Below the pieces are notes generated by a model. That model was not told the origin of the DNA, searched no databases, and worked only from the letters and a program-made list of their open reading frames with translations. From Stenotrophomonas lactitubi (GTDB lineage Bacteria > Pseudomonadota > Gammaproteobacteria > Xanthomonadales > Xanthomonadaceae), in contig NZ_PHQX01000001.1 of the NCBI RefSeq assembly GCF_002803515.1, forward strand, positions 744,001 through 808,000: 64,000 bases of DNA. The letters are read 5' to 3'. Shown here in pieces: positions 41,663-50,487 of the stretch. The translations under genes and the position numbers were made by a program. Within the stretch, counting starts at the first letter, position 1. Each line of letters opens with the position of its first letter.

Positions 41663-42760
41663 GCTGTGGAGGCGCCAGAGGGCGAGGGCGCTGTACAGCA
41701 CCAGCAGGGCGGTCAGGGTGATCAGCTCGTGGCTGACCTCGGCCAGGCTGGCGTCCATCTGGTTCAGGCGCACCATCAGGTTGATGCCGGAGGTGGTCGG
41801 CAGCAGCTGCGCCAGCCACACCAGCGGGCGCGGGGTCATCACCGCCGGCCAGGAAAGGCTGGCCAGGAAGAACAGCGGGATGGAGGTGGCGATGATGTAC
41901 TGGAAGGCGCGTTCGCGGGTGCGGAAGAAGCTGCCGACGAACAGGCCGAACGCTACCGTGGCAGCGATGAACAGCGTACCGCCCAGCAGTTGCCCGAGCG
42001 GGTTGCCACCACGCGGATAGTCCTGCACCCAGGCGGTGAAGCCGGCGTACCAGAACAGCCCGAACAGCCCGATCAGGCCGAAGCCGAGCGCCATGCCGGT
42101 CAGGGTGGGCAGGTCGAACTGCAGGCGCCGGCCCAGCACCAGACGGCGACCGCCTAGCAGCACGCCGATGCCCATCAGCAGCGTCTGGTGCACGATCAGT
42201 TCGGCCACGCCGGGCACGATCGCGCTGCCGTAGCCTTCCTGCGTGTTGTACAGCGGCCGTTGCACGAGGGTGACCGGTGGTGCCTGTGGCGCGCCCATGA
42301 ACGCGGCCTGGGTGACTGCCGCTTCGCGGCCGAACGCGCCCAGTGCATCAGCCACGCTGCCCAGCACCCAGCTGGCGCGACCGAGATAGGCGCCGTTGCC
42401 GAGCAGCACTATCTTGGCCGGATGACCACGCAGGATGTCGCGCTCCAGGTTGGCCGGAATCAGCACGATGCCTTCGGCATGACCTGCCTCCAGCTGTGCA
42501 CGCGCGTCCTGCAGGTCGGCCGGTTGTCCGACCACATGGGCCACGCGCAGCGAATCGAGCTTGCGCAGCAGTTCGCGGCTGGTCGCGCTGTGGTCTTCAT
42601 CGACCACCAGCACGGGCAGGTTGCCGGCTACCTGGTGGCGATAGGCGGCGGGGTAGAAGAACGAGTACAGGATCACCGCGCCGACCATCACCACGATCGC
42701 ATAGCGGTCGCAGAGCACGGCCAGGAGGGTTTGCCGCAGGCTGTGCCAGATCCTGCTCAT
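41633..42760 (-). CDS. ABC-2 type permease (second)
   Basis: 375 residues from ATG 42,760. One N-terminal helix (YAIVVMVGAVILYSFFYPAA), a large periplasmic loop with the VDEDHSATSRELLRKLDS segment typical of the YhiI/YbhR-like permeases, then five C-terminal helices. It overlaps the preceding permease gene by four bases. The last eight codons (KGTEGIKS) are encoded by the inverted repeat. Confidence 0.85.
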   Translation of the reverse strand: MSRIWHSLRQTLLAVLCDRYAIVVMVGAVILYSFFYPAAYRHQVAGNLPVLVVDEDHSATSRELLRKLDSLRVAHVVGQPADLQDARAQLEAGHAEGIVLIPANLERDILRGHPAKIVLLGNGAYLGRASWVLGSVADALGAFGREAAVTQAAFMGAPQAPPVTLVQRPLYNTQEGYGSAIVPGVAELIVHQTLLMGIGVLLGGRRLVLGRRLQFDLPTLTGMALGFGLIGLFGLFWYAGFTAWVQDYPRGGNPLGQLLGGTLFIAATVAFGLFVGSFFRTRERAFQYIIATSIPLFFLASLSWPAVMTPRPLVWLAQLLPTTSGINLMVRLNQMDASLAEVSHELITLTALLVLYSALALWRLHSKKGTEGIKS

Positions 42761-43944
42761 GCGCCAGCCCCGGCGGGCTGCGCTGCCTGCGGGGTGCGCG
42801 CGAACGCCAGCAGGCGCCAGCCGCCGATGCCGCCGGCAACCGCGATCATCAGCAGCAGCGTGGCCAGCGGCCACAGCGACACCACCAGTGGCGAGCCGAT
42901 GAACTGCTGCTGGGTCTGCAGCTTGATGTAGGCGCTGAGCGGCAGCAGCAGATGCCAGACGCGGGTGAACAACGGCGCGTCGATCACCGGGAACGTAGCG
43001 CTGGAAAAGGCCAGCGCGGTGCCGATGCTCAGGCCCACGGCGGACAGGGCCGTGCCCATGTCGCGGGTAACGCCGACGAAGAACAGTGCATAGGCCGCGG
43101 TGGCCAGGTAGAACAGCGGCTGTGCGAGCAGTAGCAGAACCACACTGCCGGCGATGCCGTCGCCGCGCAGCCAGGCCAGGTAGGCCGCGCCCAGCGCGCC
43201 GTACAACGAGAACAGCAGGACGTAGGGCAGCACCTTGCCGGCAATGGTCGACCACGGCGCGTGGCCCAGCCAGGCGGGCAGGGTGCCGTCGCGGATTTCG
43301 CGGCCGAGGCTGCCGGCCACCGCCAGCGCCAGTACCAGCGACAGTACCGCCGGGAAGATCAGCGGCAGCAGGAACAGCTCGTAGCTGCGCGCCGGATTGA
43401 ACAGGATGTCCGACTGCACCGCGATGGGCGCGGCACGCAGCTTGCCCGGCCCGACCTGCAGGCCGATGCGTTCGCGCAGCAGGCGCGCGTTCCACGCCGA
43501 TACCGCGTCGCCGATATCCCGCGCGGCGGACTGGCCGGTGGTCATGTAGGTGGCGTTGTAATAGGAAAACACCGTGCCTTGCTGGCCGCGCAACGCCTGG
43601 CGGGTCACATCGCGCGGTACCAGCACCACCGCGAACACTTCCAGCCGGCGCAGCTGCCCACGTGCCTCCTCCATGCCTGCCGGTTGGCTGGCGACGCGCA
43701 CACCGGGGCTGGCATCCAGCATGCGCAGCAGCAGGCGGCTGTCGCTGCTGTGGTCCAGGTCGACCACGGCAATCGGCACATCGCGCATCACCGATGCGGA
43801 GAACATCCAGGCCATCACCACCAGCATCAACAGTGGCAGCACGGTGACCAGCGCCAGGTCTGCACGGCTGCTGCGCAACCGGCGCAGTTCGCGCTGCCAT
43901 GAGCCGCCGAAGCCACCGCGGTCGGTATTCAGTGCTGCGGCCAT
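42757..43944 (-). CDS. ABC-2 type permease (first)
   Basis: 395 residues with the same layout as its neighbour: helix ALVTVLPLLMLVVMAWMF, periplasmic VVDLDHSSDSRLLLRMLD domain, then a membrane bundle. Overlaps the HlyD gene by 16 bases. Both permeases lack a nucleotide-binding domain, and no ATPase gene is in the operon. Confidence 0.85.
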   Translation of the reverse strand: MAAALNTDRGGFGGSWQRELRRLRSSRADLALVTVLPLLMLVVMAWMFSASVMRDVPIAVVDLDHSSDSRLLLRMLDASPGVRVASQPAGMEEARGQLRRLEVFAVVLVPRDVTRQALRGQQGTVFSYYNATYMTTGQSAARDIGDAVSAWNARLLRERIGLQVGPGKLRAAPIAVQSDILFNPARSYELFLLPLIFPAVLSLVLALAVAGSLGREIRDGTLPAWLGHAPWSTIAGKVLPYVLLFSLYGALGAAYLAWLRGDGIAGSVVLLLLAQPLFYLATAAYALFFVGVTRDMGTALSAVGLSIGTALAFSSATFPVIDAPLFTRVWHLLLPLSAYIKLQTQQQFIGSPLVVSLWPLATLLLMIAVAGGIGGWRLLAFARTPQAAQPAGAGA

Positions 43945-44942
43945 GCGAACAGCACGCTCATGCCGGGGCGGAAGCCCTCGATGCGGCGTACCGGGCGCAC
44001 CCGCACTTCGAAGCTGCGCACGTCATAGCCCGATGACTGACGGGTCGTACGCCAGGTAGCGTAGTCGCCCGCGGGATTGATGAAATAGACCTCGAACTCG
44101 TCGTCCTTGCCGAGCGCCGGCACGCTGCCACGCAGCTTGCTGCCGACCTTCAGGCCCTGCATCTGCGATTCGCGCAGGTTCATCGACACCCACATGCGGT
44201 CGATATCGACCAGGGTGAACACCGGGTAGCCGGCCGGTACCAGTTCGCCCGGGTCGGCCATGCGCTTGTTGATTTCACCGGCCAGCGGTGCGCGACCTTC
44301 CACTTCAACGCGCGCGGCGTTGACTTCCGCCACCGCGCCCTGCGCCTGCTGCACCTGGCCCTGTGCGGCACGCTTGTCCTGCTCGCGCGCACCGGCCAAC
44401 GCCATGTCGTACTGGGCGCGGGCGGCACGGGCCAGTTCGCGTGAGCTGGTGGCCTGGGCAGCGGCTTCGTCGCGCTTCTGCCGGGTCATCACCCCTTCGT
44501 TGAACAGGTTCTGCACGCGCCGGTAGGTGGCTTCGGCGAGGGTGGCACCGGCTTCGGCGCGCTTCCAGTTGGCTTCGGCCGCGCGGATGTCTTCGCTGCG
44601 TGCGCCGTCGTTGGCTTTGTCGGCCACCGCCTGCGCCGCGGCCAGCGCGCCGTGCGCCTGCTGTTCCTTGGCCGCGACTTCGGGGCTGTCGAGCAGGAAC
44701 AGCACCTGTCCAGCCTGCACGCGATCGCCCTCGCGCACCTTCAGTTCGGCCACGCGCGCCGTGATCTTGGCCGACACGTTGAGGGTGTCGGCGTCGGCCA
44801 TGCCCTGGATCTGGTCGGCGGGGCTGCGCCAGGCCAGCCACAGGCCCAGCACCACCGCCACCAGCAGCACCACCAGCAGAATCGGCCCCAGCCGGCGCTT
44901 GCCCGGGGGCGTCGTTGCTTCGTCGTGCAACACATCACTCAT
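43929..44942 (-). CDS. HlyD-family membrane fusion protein
   Basis: 337 residues. N-terminal anchor helix (GPILLVVLLVAVVLGLWLAW), lipoyl/barrel segment (VSAKITARVAELKVREGDRV), a long helical hairpin (about 95-205) and a beta-barrel end. It links the inner-membrane permeases to the TolC-type channel. Overlaps the TolC gene by eight bases. Confidence 0.9.
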   Translation of the reverse strand: MSDVLHDEATTPPGKRRLGPILLVVLLVAVVLGLWLAWRSPADQIQGMADADTLNVSAKITARVAELKVREGDRVQAGQVLFLLDSPEVAAKEQQAHGALAAAQAVADKANDGARSEDIRAAEANWKRAEAGATLAEATYRRVQNLFNEGVMTRQKRDEAAAQATSSRELARAARAQYDMALAGAREQDKRAAQGQVQQAQGAVAEVNAARVEVEGRAPLAGEINKRMADPGELVPAGYPVFTLVDIDRMWVSMNLRESQMQGLKVGSKLRGSVPALGKDDEFEVYFINPAGDYATWRTTRQSSGYDVRSFEVRVRPVRRIEGFRPGMSVLFAWPQH

Positions 44943-46338
44943 GATCGATCACCTCGTCTGCACGCCGCCGATAGTCTTCGAAGCGGTCCATCTGTCCACT
45001 CACCTCGAGCAACTGCGCCAAGGCGATATCGTATTGGTAGGCCGCCTGCGCACGTTCGACGCGGGCGCCGCCGAGGCCGAGCCGCGCATCGATCACGTCC
45101 AGCGAGGTGGCCTGGCCTTCGCGGAACGCCAGCTCCTGCAGGCGCAGGTTCTCGTCGGCCTGGGCGATGCTGCTGTCCAGCAGCACGAACTGCTGTCGCG
45201 CGGTTTCCAGCTCGTTCCAGGCCTTGCGCACACCCAGTGCCACCTGGTTCTCGGCCTCGCGCAGGCCTGCCTCGGCCTGCTCCTGCTGCGCGCGTGCGGC
45301 GCTGATCTGTGCCGGTCGCGAGTTCGGCGACAGGAAGGTGTACTTCAGGCCGATGCCGAACGCCCAGTCCGGATCGGTCAGCATTTCGTCGCGGCGCCGG
45401 AAGTCGTACTGGCCGAACAGGAATATCGTTGGCTTGAGCTTGGCCTGCTGCACGCGCACGCCCTGTTCGGCCTGCGCGACGATCGCCCGCAGGCGCGCGA
45501 TCTGCGGCTGCCGTGCCTGCGCGGTGCGCTCGAAGCTGGTGACCGGTTCCAGCGCGGTGCGCTGCACGAACAGCGGAGACAATGGCTGCACATCGCCGCC
45601 GCTGCGCAGCAGGGTCGCCAGCGCAGCCTTCAGCGTGGCCAGATCATTGAGGGTCTTCTGGTATTCGCGCTCGGCCTTGTCGCGGGCGACGGTGGCCTGC
45701 AGGCGCTGCGCTCGGGTGGCGAAGCCTTCGCGTTCCAGCTTTTCGGCATCCGACAGGTGGCGATTGAGGCCATCGCGCACATCGCGCCGCACGACTACAG
45801 CCTGCTCGGCCAGGCGCTGGCCAAAGTAGGCCTGGGCCAGCTGCACGGTCAGTGACTGTCGCTGCGCTTCGCGCTCGGCGCTGGCCTGTTCGCTGGCCGC
45901 GCCGGCAGCACGCTGCGCGGCGGGAATCAGGCCGCCGGTGTACAGCGGCAGCACGGCGGTGACCACCGGCCGCGTGCGCCAGTCGCGTTCGGTGAACGAC
46001 AGCGGCGAGTCGATGCCATAGGCCTCGGCCACCGGTGCCAGTGAGCCCAGCGGCAGGGTCAGGGTCTTCTGGAACTGCAGCCGGCGCACTTCGCCGGTGA
46101 TCTCCGGCAGGCGCAGCAGGCGGGTGGCTTCCTGCAGTTCTTCCTTGTTGCGCACGCCGGCATCAGCAGCGGCCAGTGCGTCGGAGACCTGTTCCAGCCG
46201 CTGCCGCGCCTGTTCCCATTCCAGCGCTGGAGGCGCGCTGGTCTGTGCCGCTGCGGCCAGCGGCAGGCTTGCCAGCAAGGCCAGGCCGGCAGCGCCGAGC
46301 GCGCGGTGCATCCTTGTCCGTGGGCAGCTCAGGCGCAT
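44935..46338 (-). CDS. TolC-family outer membrane channel
   Basis: 467 residues, ATG 46,338 with AGGAACGGC before it. Signal peptide ending AAAAQ. Two homologous halves of long helices and strands (LTVQLAQAYFGQRLAEQAVV and VALGVRKAWNELETARQQFV) define the OEP family. First gene of a four-gene export operon tolC-hlyD-permease-permease; substrates might be drugs or lipids. Confidence 0.9.
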   Translation of the reverse strand: MRLSCPRTRMHRALGAAGLALLASLPLAAAAQTSAPPALEWEQARQRLEQVSDALAAADAGVRNKEELQEATRLLRLPEITGEVRRLQFQKTLTLPLGSLAPVAEAYGIDSPLSFTERDWRTRPVVTAVLPLYTGGLIPAAQRAAGAASEQASAEREAQRQSLTVQLAQAYFGQRLAEQAVVVRRDVRDGLNRHLSDAEKLEREGFATRAQRLQATVARDKAEREYQKTLNDLATLKAALATLLRSGGDVQPLSPLFVQRTALEPVTSFERTAQARQPQIARLRAIVAQAEQGVRVQQAKLKPTIFLFGQYDFRRRDEMLTDPDWAFGIGLKYTFLSPNSRPAQISAARAQQEQAEAGLREAENQVALGVRKAWNELETARQQFVLLDSSIAQADENLRLQELAFREGQATSLDVIDARLGLGGARVERAQAAYQYDIALAQLLEVSGQMDRFEDYRRRADEVIDHE

Positions 46339-46422
46339 GCCGTTCCTGTAGTGAAGAAGTGGGCAAACGGTAGTGGTCCGCGCGTGAAGCCGGGGTCTGC
46401 GGTGGTCTGGATCATGCTCTTT

Positions 46423-47316
46423 TCAACGTAAGGTGTTGCCAGCGGCGGTGCGCAGCGCCTGGGTGATGTGCTGCAGCGTGCTCGAACGCACGGCGGCATG
46501 CTGCCAGAACAAGGGTACGTCGAGCCAGCGACGAGCTTCCAGCACCACCACCTGCCCGGCCTGTACCGCTGGCGTAACCAGGGCCTCCGGAGCAAGGCAC
46601 CAGCCGAGTCCACGCGCGGCAGCATCGACGAAGCCGGTGGAGGAGGGCAGGTAGTGGACGGGCGGTTGCAGGCGTGCACGGGTCAGCCTGCGCAGGAAGC
46701 GCCATTGCAGTTCATCCTTGCGGTTGAACACGATCATCGGCGCCGACGCCAACGCGTCGGCCTGCATGCCCTTGCTGAAGTGGCGCCGCGCAAAGACCGG
46801 TGAGGCGATGGCGTGGTAACGCATCGCGCCCAGCGGATGCACGTTGCAGCCCTTCAGGGGGTTGCGTTCGGCGGTGACCGCGCCCAGCACGCTGCCGTTG
46901 CGCAGCAGTTCCAGGGTGTGGTCCTGGTCGTCCATGTGCAGGTCGAACAGGTAGCCGTGGCGCTGGTGCAGCTCTGCGATGGCGGCGACGAACCAGGTAT
47001 CCAGCGAATCGTCGTTGACCGCCAGCGGGATCGGCGTGCGGGTGGCATCGCTGCCGCGTTCCGGCAGCAGTTCGGCCAGCGCTTCGGCCTGCAGGGCCTG
47101 CATCGGCCGCACCCGCCGCAGCAGCACTTCACCGGCAGCGGTAGGCCGGCACGGCGCCTGCCGCACCACCAGCACCTGGCCCAGCCGGTCCTCAAGCGCC
47201 TTGATCCGTTGCGACAACGCCGACGGGCTGATCGACAGGCGGCGTGCGGCGGCCTCGAAGCTGCCTTCTTCGAGCACCGCGGTGAAGGCGCTCAACTGCG
47301 GATGTACCAGGTCCAC
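46423..47316 (-). CDS. LysR-family regulator, ArgP-like
   Basis: 297 residues from GTG 47,316 (VDLVHPQLSAFTAVLEEGSF), which is the normal LysR start. HTH AARRLSISPSALSQRIKALE, then a PBP2 effector domain. Divergent from a LysE/ArgO exporter, the standard partner of ArgP/LysG, so it probably activates export when Lys or Arg is in excess. Confidence 0.88.
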   Translation of the reverse strand: MDLVHPQLSAFTAVLEEGSFEAAARRLSISPSALSQRIKALEDRLGQVLVVRQAPCRPTAAGEVLLRRVRPMQALQAEALAELLPERGSDATRTPIPLAVNDDSLDTWFVAAIAELHQRHGYLFDLHMDDQDHTLELLRNGSVLGAVTAERNPLKGCNVHPLGAMRYHAIASPVFARRHFSKGMQADALASAPMIVFNRKDELQWRFLRRLTRARLQPPVHYLPSSTGFVDAAARGLGWCLAPEALVTPAVQAGQVVVLEARRWLDVPLFWQHAAVRSSTLQHITQALRTAAGNTLR

Positions 47317-47420
47317 GCGATGCCTCTTCAGTTTTTCTGCACAGGATAAAGAAAAACCAGCTGGCCTTAACGGGTCCGTTGGTCGCACCCTGCGCCTCCT
47401 TTCACGGTGGAGAGCGTCGG

Positions 47421-48035
47421 ATGTGGATTGCTGCGGCCTTGGCTGGCCTGTTTGCGGGTGCTGGCCTGATCATCGCCATCGGTGCGCAGAACGCCTTCGT
47501 GCTGCGGCAGGGGCTGCAGCGTCGCTACGTGGGCATGGTGGTGCTGGCCTGCATGGGCGCGGACATCGCGCTGATCCTGGCTGGCGTGGGCGGCATGGGT
47601 GCACTGGTGCTGCAATGGCCGCTGCTGTTGCAGGTGCTGCGCTTCGGCGGGGCCGCCTTCCTGCTGTGCTATGGCCTGCAGGCCGGGCTGCGCGCATGGC
47701 GAGGTGGCAGCGCGCTGGCCGCGGCCGATGCCAGTGGTGGCAGCCGGCGGCAGGTGCTGCTGGCCTGCCTGGCCTTCACCCTGCTCAACCCGCACGTCTA
47801 CCTGGATACGATGGTGTTGCTGGGCAGCCTGTCCACGCGCTATCCGGGTGAGCTGCGCTGGGCGTTCGCGGCGGGCGCCTGCGTGGCCAGCGTGCTCTGG
47901 TTCTGCGGGCTGGGATTCGGCGCCCGGTTGCTGCAGCCGGTGTTCCGCAACGCGGCAGCGTGGCGGGTGCTGGATGCAGGCGTGTCGGCCTTCATGCTGT
48001 GCCTTGCGCTGCTGTTGCTGCTGCGTCCGCTCTAG
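47421..48035 (+). CDS. LysE/ArgO amino-acid exporter
   Basis: 204 residues from ATG 47,421. Six hydrophobic segments. The N-terminal motif IIAIGAQNAFVLRQGLQR and the central FTLLNPHVYLDTMVLLG are diagnostic of the LysE family. Exports basic amino acids. Divergent regulator 104 bp away. Confidence 0.92.
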   Translation: MWIAAALAGLFAGAGLIIAIGAQNAFVLRQGLQRRYVGMVVLACMGADIALILAGVGGMGALVLQWPLLLQVLRFGGAAFLLCYGLQAGLRAWRGGSALAAADASGGSRRQVLLACLAFTLLNPHVYLDTMVLLGSLSTRYPGELRWAFAAGACVASVLWFCGLGFGARLLQPVFRNAAAWRVLDAGVSAFMLCLALLLLLRPL

Positions 48036-48820
48036 GCCGCGTCCACTGCGCACAACGGGGTTTCATCGGGGCGCAGGGTCAGCACGCGCACACCGGTACG
48101 GGTCACGGCTACGGTGTGCTCGAACTGCGCTGACAGCTTGCCGTCGCGGGTGTACACCGGCCATTCGTCGGGCTGCTGGCGGATCGCAGGCTTGCCCTGG
48201 TTGAGCATCGGCTCGATGGTGAACACCATGCCTTCCTGCAGTTCCATGCCGGTGCCGGCATGGCCGTAGTGCAGGATCTGTGGCTCCTCGTGCATTTCCT
48301 GGCCGATACCGTGGCCGCAGTATTCCTTGACCACGCTGTAGCCGTGGCTGCGGGCATGGCGGGCGATGGCGTGGCCGATGTCGCCCAGGCGCGCGCCTGG
48401 CCGCACAGCGGCGATGCCCTTCCACATGGCCTGGTAGGTCACCTGCACCAGCTTGCGCGCGGCGTAGTCGACTTCACCCACCAGATACGTGGTGCTGGAA
48501 TCGGCGATGTAGCCGTGCTTCTCCAGCGTGATGTCGAGGTTGACGATCTGGCCATTGCGCAGCACATCGTCGGCCGACGGCATGCCGTGGCAGATGACGT
48601 TGTCGATCGAGGCATTGAGCACGTACGGGAACCCGTACTGCCCTTTGCTGGCGGGCCGTGCCTGCAGGTCGTCGACGATCATGCGTTCGACGATGTCGTT
48701 GATCTCCAGCGTGCTGCGGCCCTGCAGCGGCAGCGCGTCAAGCATCGCGAAGACCTGCGCCAGCAGTCGTCCGGACTCGGCCAGGCGGTCGATCTCGTCG
48801 GGGCGCTTGATCATGGCCAT
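48032..48820 (-). CDS. map: Type I methionine aminopeptidase
   Basis: 262 residues from ATG 48,820. The metal ligands of the pita-bread fold are present: D in NLDITLEKHGYIADSS, H in CGHGIGQEMHEEP, E in VFTIEPML, and E in QFEHTVAVT. Removes the initiator Met. It begins four bases after the stop of the ParD-like gene, a pairing seen in other proteobacteria. A second chromosomal map is likely, making this one accessory. Confidence 0.93.
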   Translation of the reverse strand: MAMIKRPDEIDRLAESGRLLAQVFAMLDALPLQGRSTLEINDIVERMIVDDLQARPASKGQYGFPYVLNASIDNVICHGMPSADDVLRNGQIVNLDITLEKHGYIADSSTTYLVGEVDYAARKLVQVTYQAMWKGIAAVRPGARLGDIGHAIARHARSHGYSVVKEYCGHGIGQEMHEEPQILHYGHAGTGMELQEGMVFTIEPMLNQGKPAIRQQPDEWPVYTRDGKLSAQFEHTVAVTRTGVRVLTLRPDETPLCAVDAA

Positions 48821-48824
48821 CGGC

Positions 48825-49037
48825 TCAGGCCCGCCCGGGCGCAAGCAGCTGCGGCTGCACGCCGGCGGCGCGCAGTTCGCTGGCGACGACGTCCTGGAAG
48901 CTCAGGGTCGGGTTCATCTCGCACAGCATGCCGACCCGGATCCAGAACGTGGCCTGGGCATTGATCGAGCGGTTGGAGACGGTGCAGGCACGGCGCAGCT
49001 GGTCGTGCAGGGTGTCATCGATGTTGACGATGCCCAT
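48825..49037 (-). CDS. ParD-like antitoxin-family protein
   Basis: 70 residues, MGIVNIDDTLHDQLRRACTV then SNRSINAQATFWIRVGMLCE: a ribbon-helix-helix protein of the ParD_like family. There is no ParE toxin nearby; the downstream gene is map. The three-fold TATACGAA repeat in its promoter is a plausible self-operator. Confidence 0.8.
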   Translation of the reverse strand: MGIVNIDDTLHDQLRRACTVSNRSINAQATFWIRVGMLCEMNPTLSFQDVVASELRAAGVQPQLLAPGRA

Positions 49038-49056
49038 GGGAGTTCTCGACAGGGAA

Positions 49057-49083
49057 TATACGAAGCGTATACGAAACGTATAT
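49057..49083. promoter_or_regulatory. Tandem TATACGAA operator
   Basis: TATACGAAGCG, TATACGAAACG, TATAT in 11-base steps, so repeats fall on one helix face. It lies 20 bp before the ParD-like start. Confidence 0.6.
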
Positions 49084-49104
49084 CACCTCTCAAGCCCGTG
49101 GCAT

Positions 49105-49464
49105 TCAGCCAGCATCCGTGGCGAAGCGCAGGCGGTTGCCGTCCGGATCGACGATCAGCATTTCGCGGCTTCCCCAGTCCGTATCGTGTGGCGGCTGCTC
49201 GATGGGTACCCCCGCAGCGCTGAAAGCACGATGCAGGGCATCGACGTCGTTGACGATGAAATACACCGCGCCGCCCACTTCGCAGTCGCCGGTGTGTTCG
49301 GTCAGGAAGATCGTCTGGCCCTCGCGGGTGAGCTGGGCGAACAGCGGGAAGCCGGGTTCGAAGCGGTGCTCCCAGTCGATGAGGAAGCCCAGGCCCTGTA
49401 CGTAGAACGGCAGGCTGGTATCGGCATGGCGCATGCGCAGCTGCGGGATGACGGTCTGGGGCAT
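49105..49464 (-). CDS. VOC/glyoxalase-bleomycin-resistance superfamily protein
   Basis: 119 residues: two beta-alpha-beta-beta-beta modules, with DTSLPFYVQGLGFLIDWEHR in the first and GGAVYFIVNDVDALHRAFSA then MLIVDPDGNRLRF in the second. The latter block is typical of bleomycin-resistance-like proteins. Substrate unknown. Confidence 0.85.
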   Translation of the reverse strand: MPQTVIPQLRMRHADTSLPFYVQGLGFLIDWEHRFEPGFPLFAQLTREGQTIFLTEHTGDCEVGGAVYFIVNDVDALHRAFSAAGVPIEQPPHDTDWGSREMLIVDPDGNRLRFATDAG

Positions 49465-49492
49465 GACGGCGGCTCCGGGGCGGGAGTCCAGT

Positions 49493-49589
49493 GTAGTGCC
49501 GAGCCATGCTCGGCTATCGCCATTTGTACAGTCGAGCCATGCTCGACTCAGGGGACCGCGAACAGCAGCCGAGCATGGCTCGGCTCTAC
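49493..49589. repeat. Cluster of three SMAG-type REP palindromes
   Basis: GTAG-headed palindrome GTAGTGCCGAGCCATGCTCGG at 49,493, a related GTAC... copy at 49,526-49,548 and an inverted copy ending GGCTCTAC at 49,567-49,589. This is the repetitive extragenic palindrome family described from S. maltophilia; inverted pairs may act as mRNA stabilisers or terminators. Confidence 0.85.
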
Positions 49590-49599
49590 AAAAAAGCGC

Positions 49600-50484
49600 T
49601 CAGCAGGCAGTCGGTACTGCGGCCATCGCCGCCAGCAGTTCGCGGTTCACCTGCTGGTGCTGCTGCTGCCATGCCGGCAGATCATCGGCGCTGATGTCTG
49701 GCTGGGCATCCAGCGACGACAACCAGCGCTTGAAACGGCTCTGGTAGCTGGGCAGCGACACCTCGCCGGTGATGTCGCTGCCCACCAGTCCACCGGTGCG
49801 CAGCGCCTCGATCACCATCAGCGCATGTTCAAGCTGGAAGCGGCCCTGGTCCCAGTTGCTGCGCGCTACCTCTTCAGCGAACACGTCCTTGTCGATCGAC
49901 AGATAGGTGGGCCGCGGCGCCTGCGCCTGTTCGGCGGCGAACGCGGCAACCAGCGCCTCGGGATGTTCGAAGCGACGGAAGGCGCCTGCCATGCCCATGC
50001 GGCTGGCCCAGCCCACATCCACGTCCATGCACCAATAGGTCAGCCGTCGCCCCAGCAAGGGCCGCCAGTGGTTCTCCCACGCGTGGCCCACGCCGATATC
50101 GGTCGAGGTGATGCCCAGTACATGCACATGCGATACCTGCGGCAGCGCAGCGGCGGCATTCACCCAGGAACCGCAGTGCATGCCGAAGGGAAAGCGCATG
50201 TTGTCCGGATGGTTGTCCAGCACCACCAGCTGGAACGGGGCGCGCGTGTGCAGGCGCTGCAGCAGTGGCAGGCTGAGATGGTGGAAGTCGCCGCTGCCGA
50301 GCATCACCGTGCCGAGTTGTGCCGGCAACGGCAACAGAACGTCATTGGCGAAGCGCGACAGCGTGGTGTTGCGGCAGGCAAAACGCAGCGGGTCATGCCA
50401 GTGCTGCAGCGCGAGCGTGCGTGCCTGCGGCAACGGCAGTACGCCACCATCGAGGTCGAGGATCAGCGGGGGACGCAGCTGCAT
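49600..50484 (-). CDS. Arginase-fold (ureohydrolase-like) protein
   Basis: 294 residues. Metal-site motifs are present in altered form: GSGDFHH (for GGDHS), DNHPDN (for DAHxD) and YLSIDKDVF (for SxDxDxxDP). The last carries the bridging Asp residues. It is shorter than true arginases, and the DNHPDN change means substrate cannot be assumed. Last gene of the co-directional cluster, four bases after the acyltransferase. Confidence 0.75.
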   Translation of the reverse strand: MQLRPPLILDLDGGVLPLPQARTLALQHWHDPLRFACRNTTLSRFANDVLLPLPAQLGTVMLGSGDFHHLSLPLLQRLHTRAPFQLVVLDNHPDNMRFPFGMHCGSWVNAAAALPQVSHVHVLGITSTDIGVGHAWENHWRPLLGRRLTYWCMDVDVGWASRMGMAGAFRRFEHPEALVAAFAAEQAQAPRPTYLSIDKDVFAEEVARSNWDQGRFQLEHALMVIEALRTGGLVGSDITGEVSLPSYQSRFKRWLSSLDAQPDISADDLPAWQQQHQQVNRELLAAMAAVPTAC

Positions 50485-50487
50485 CGG

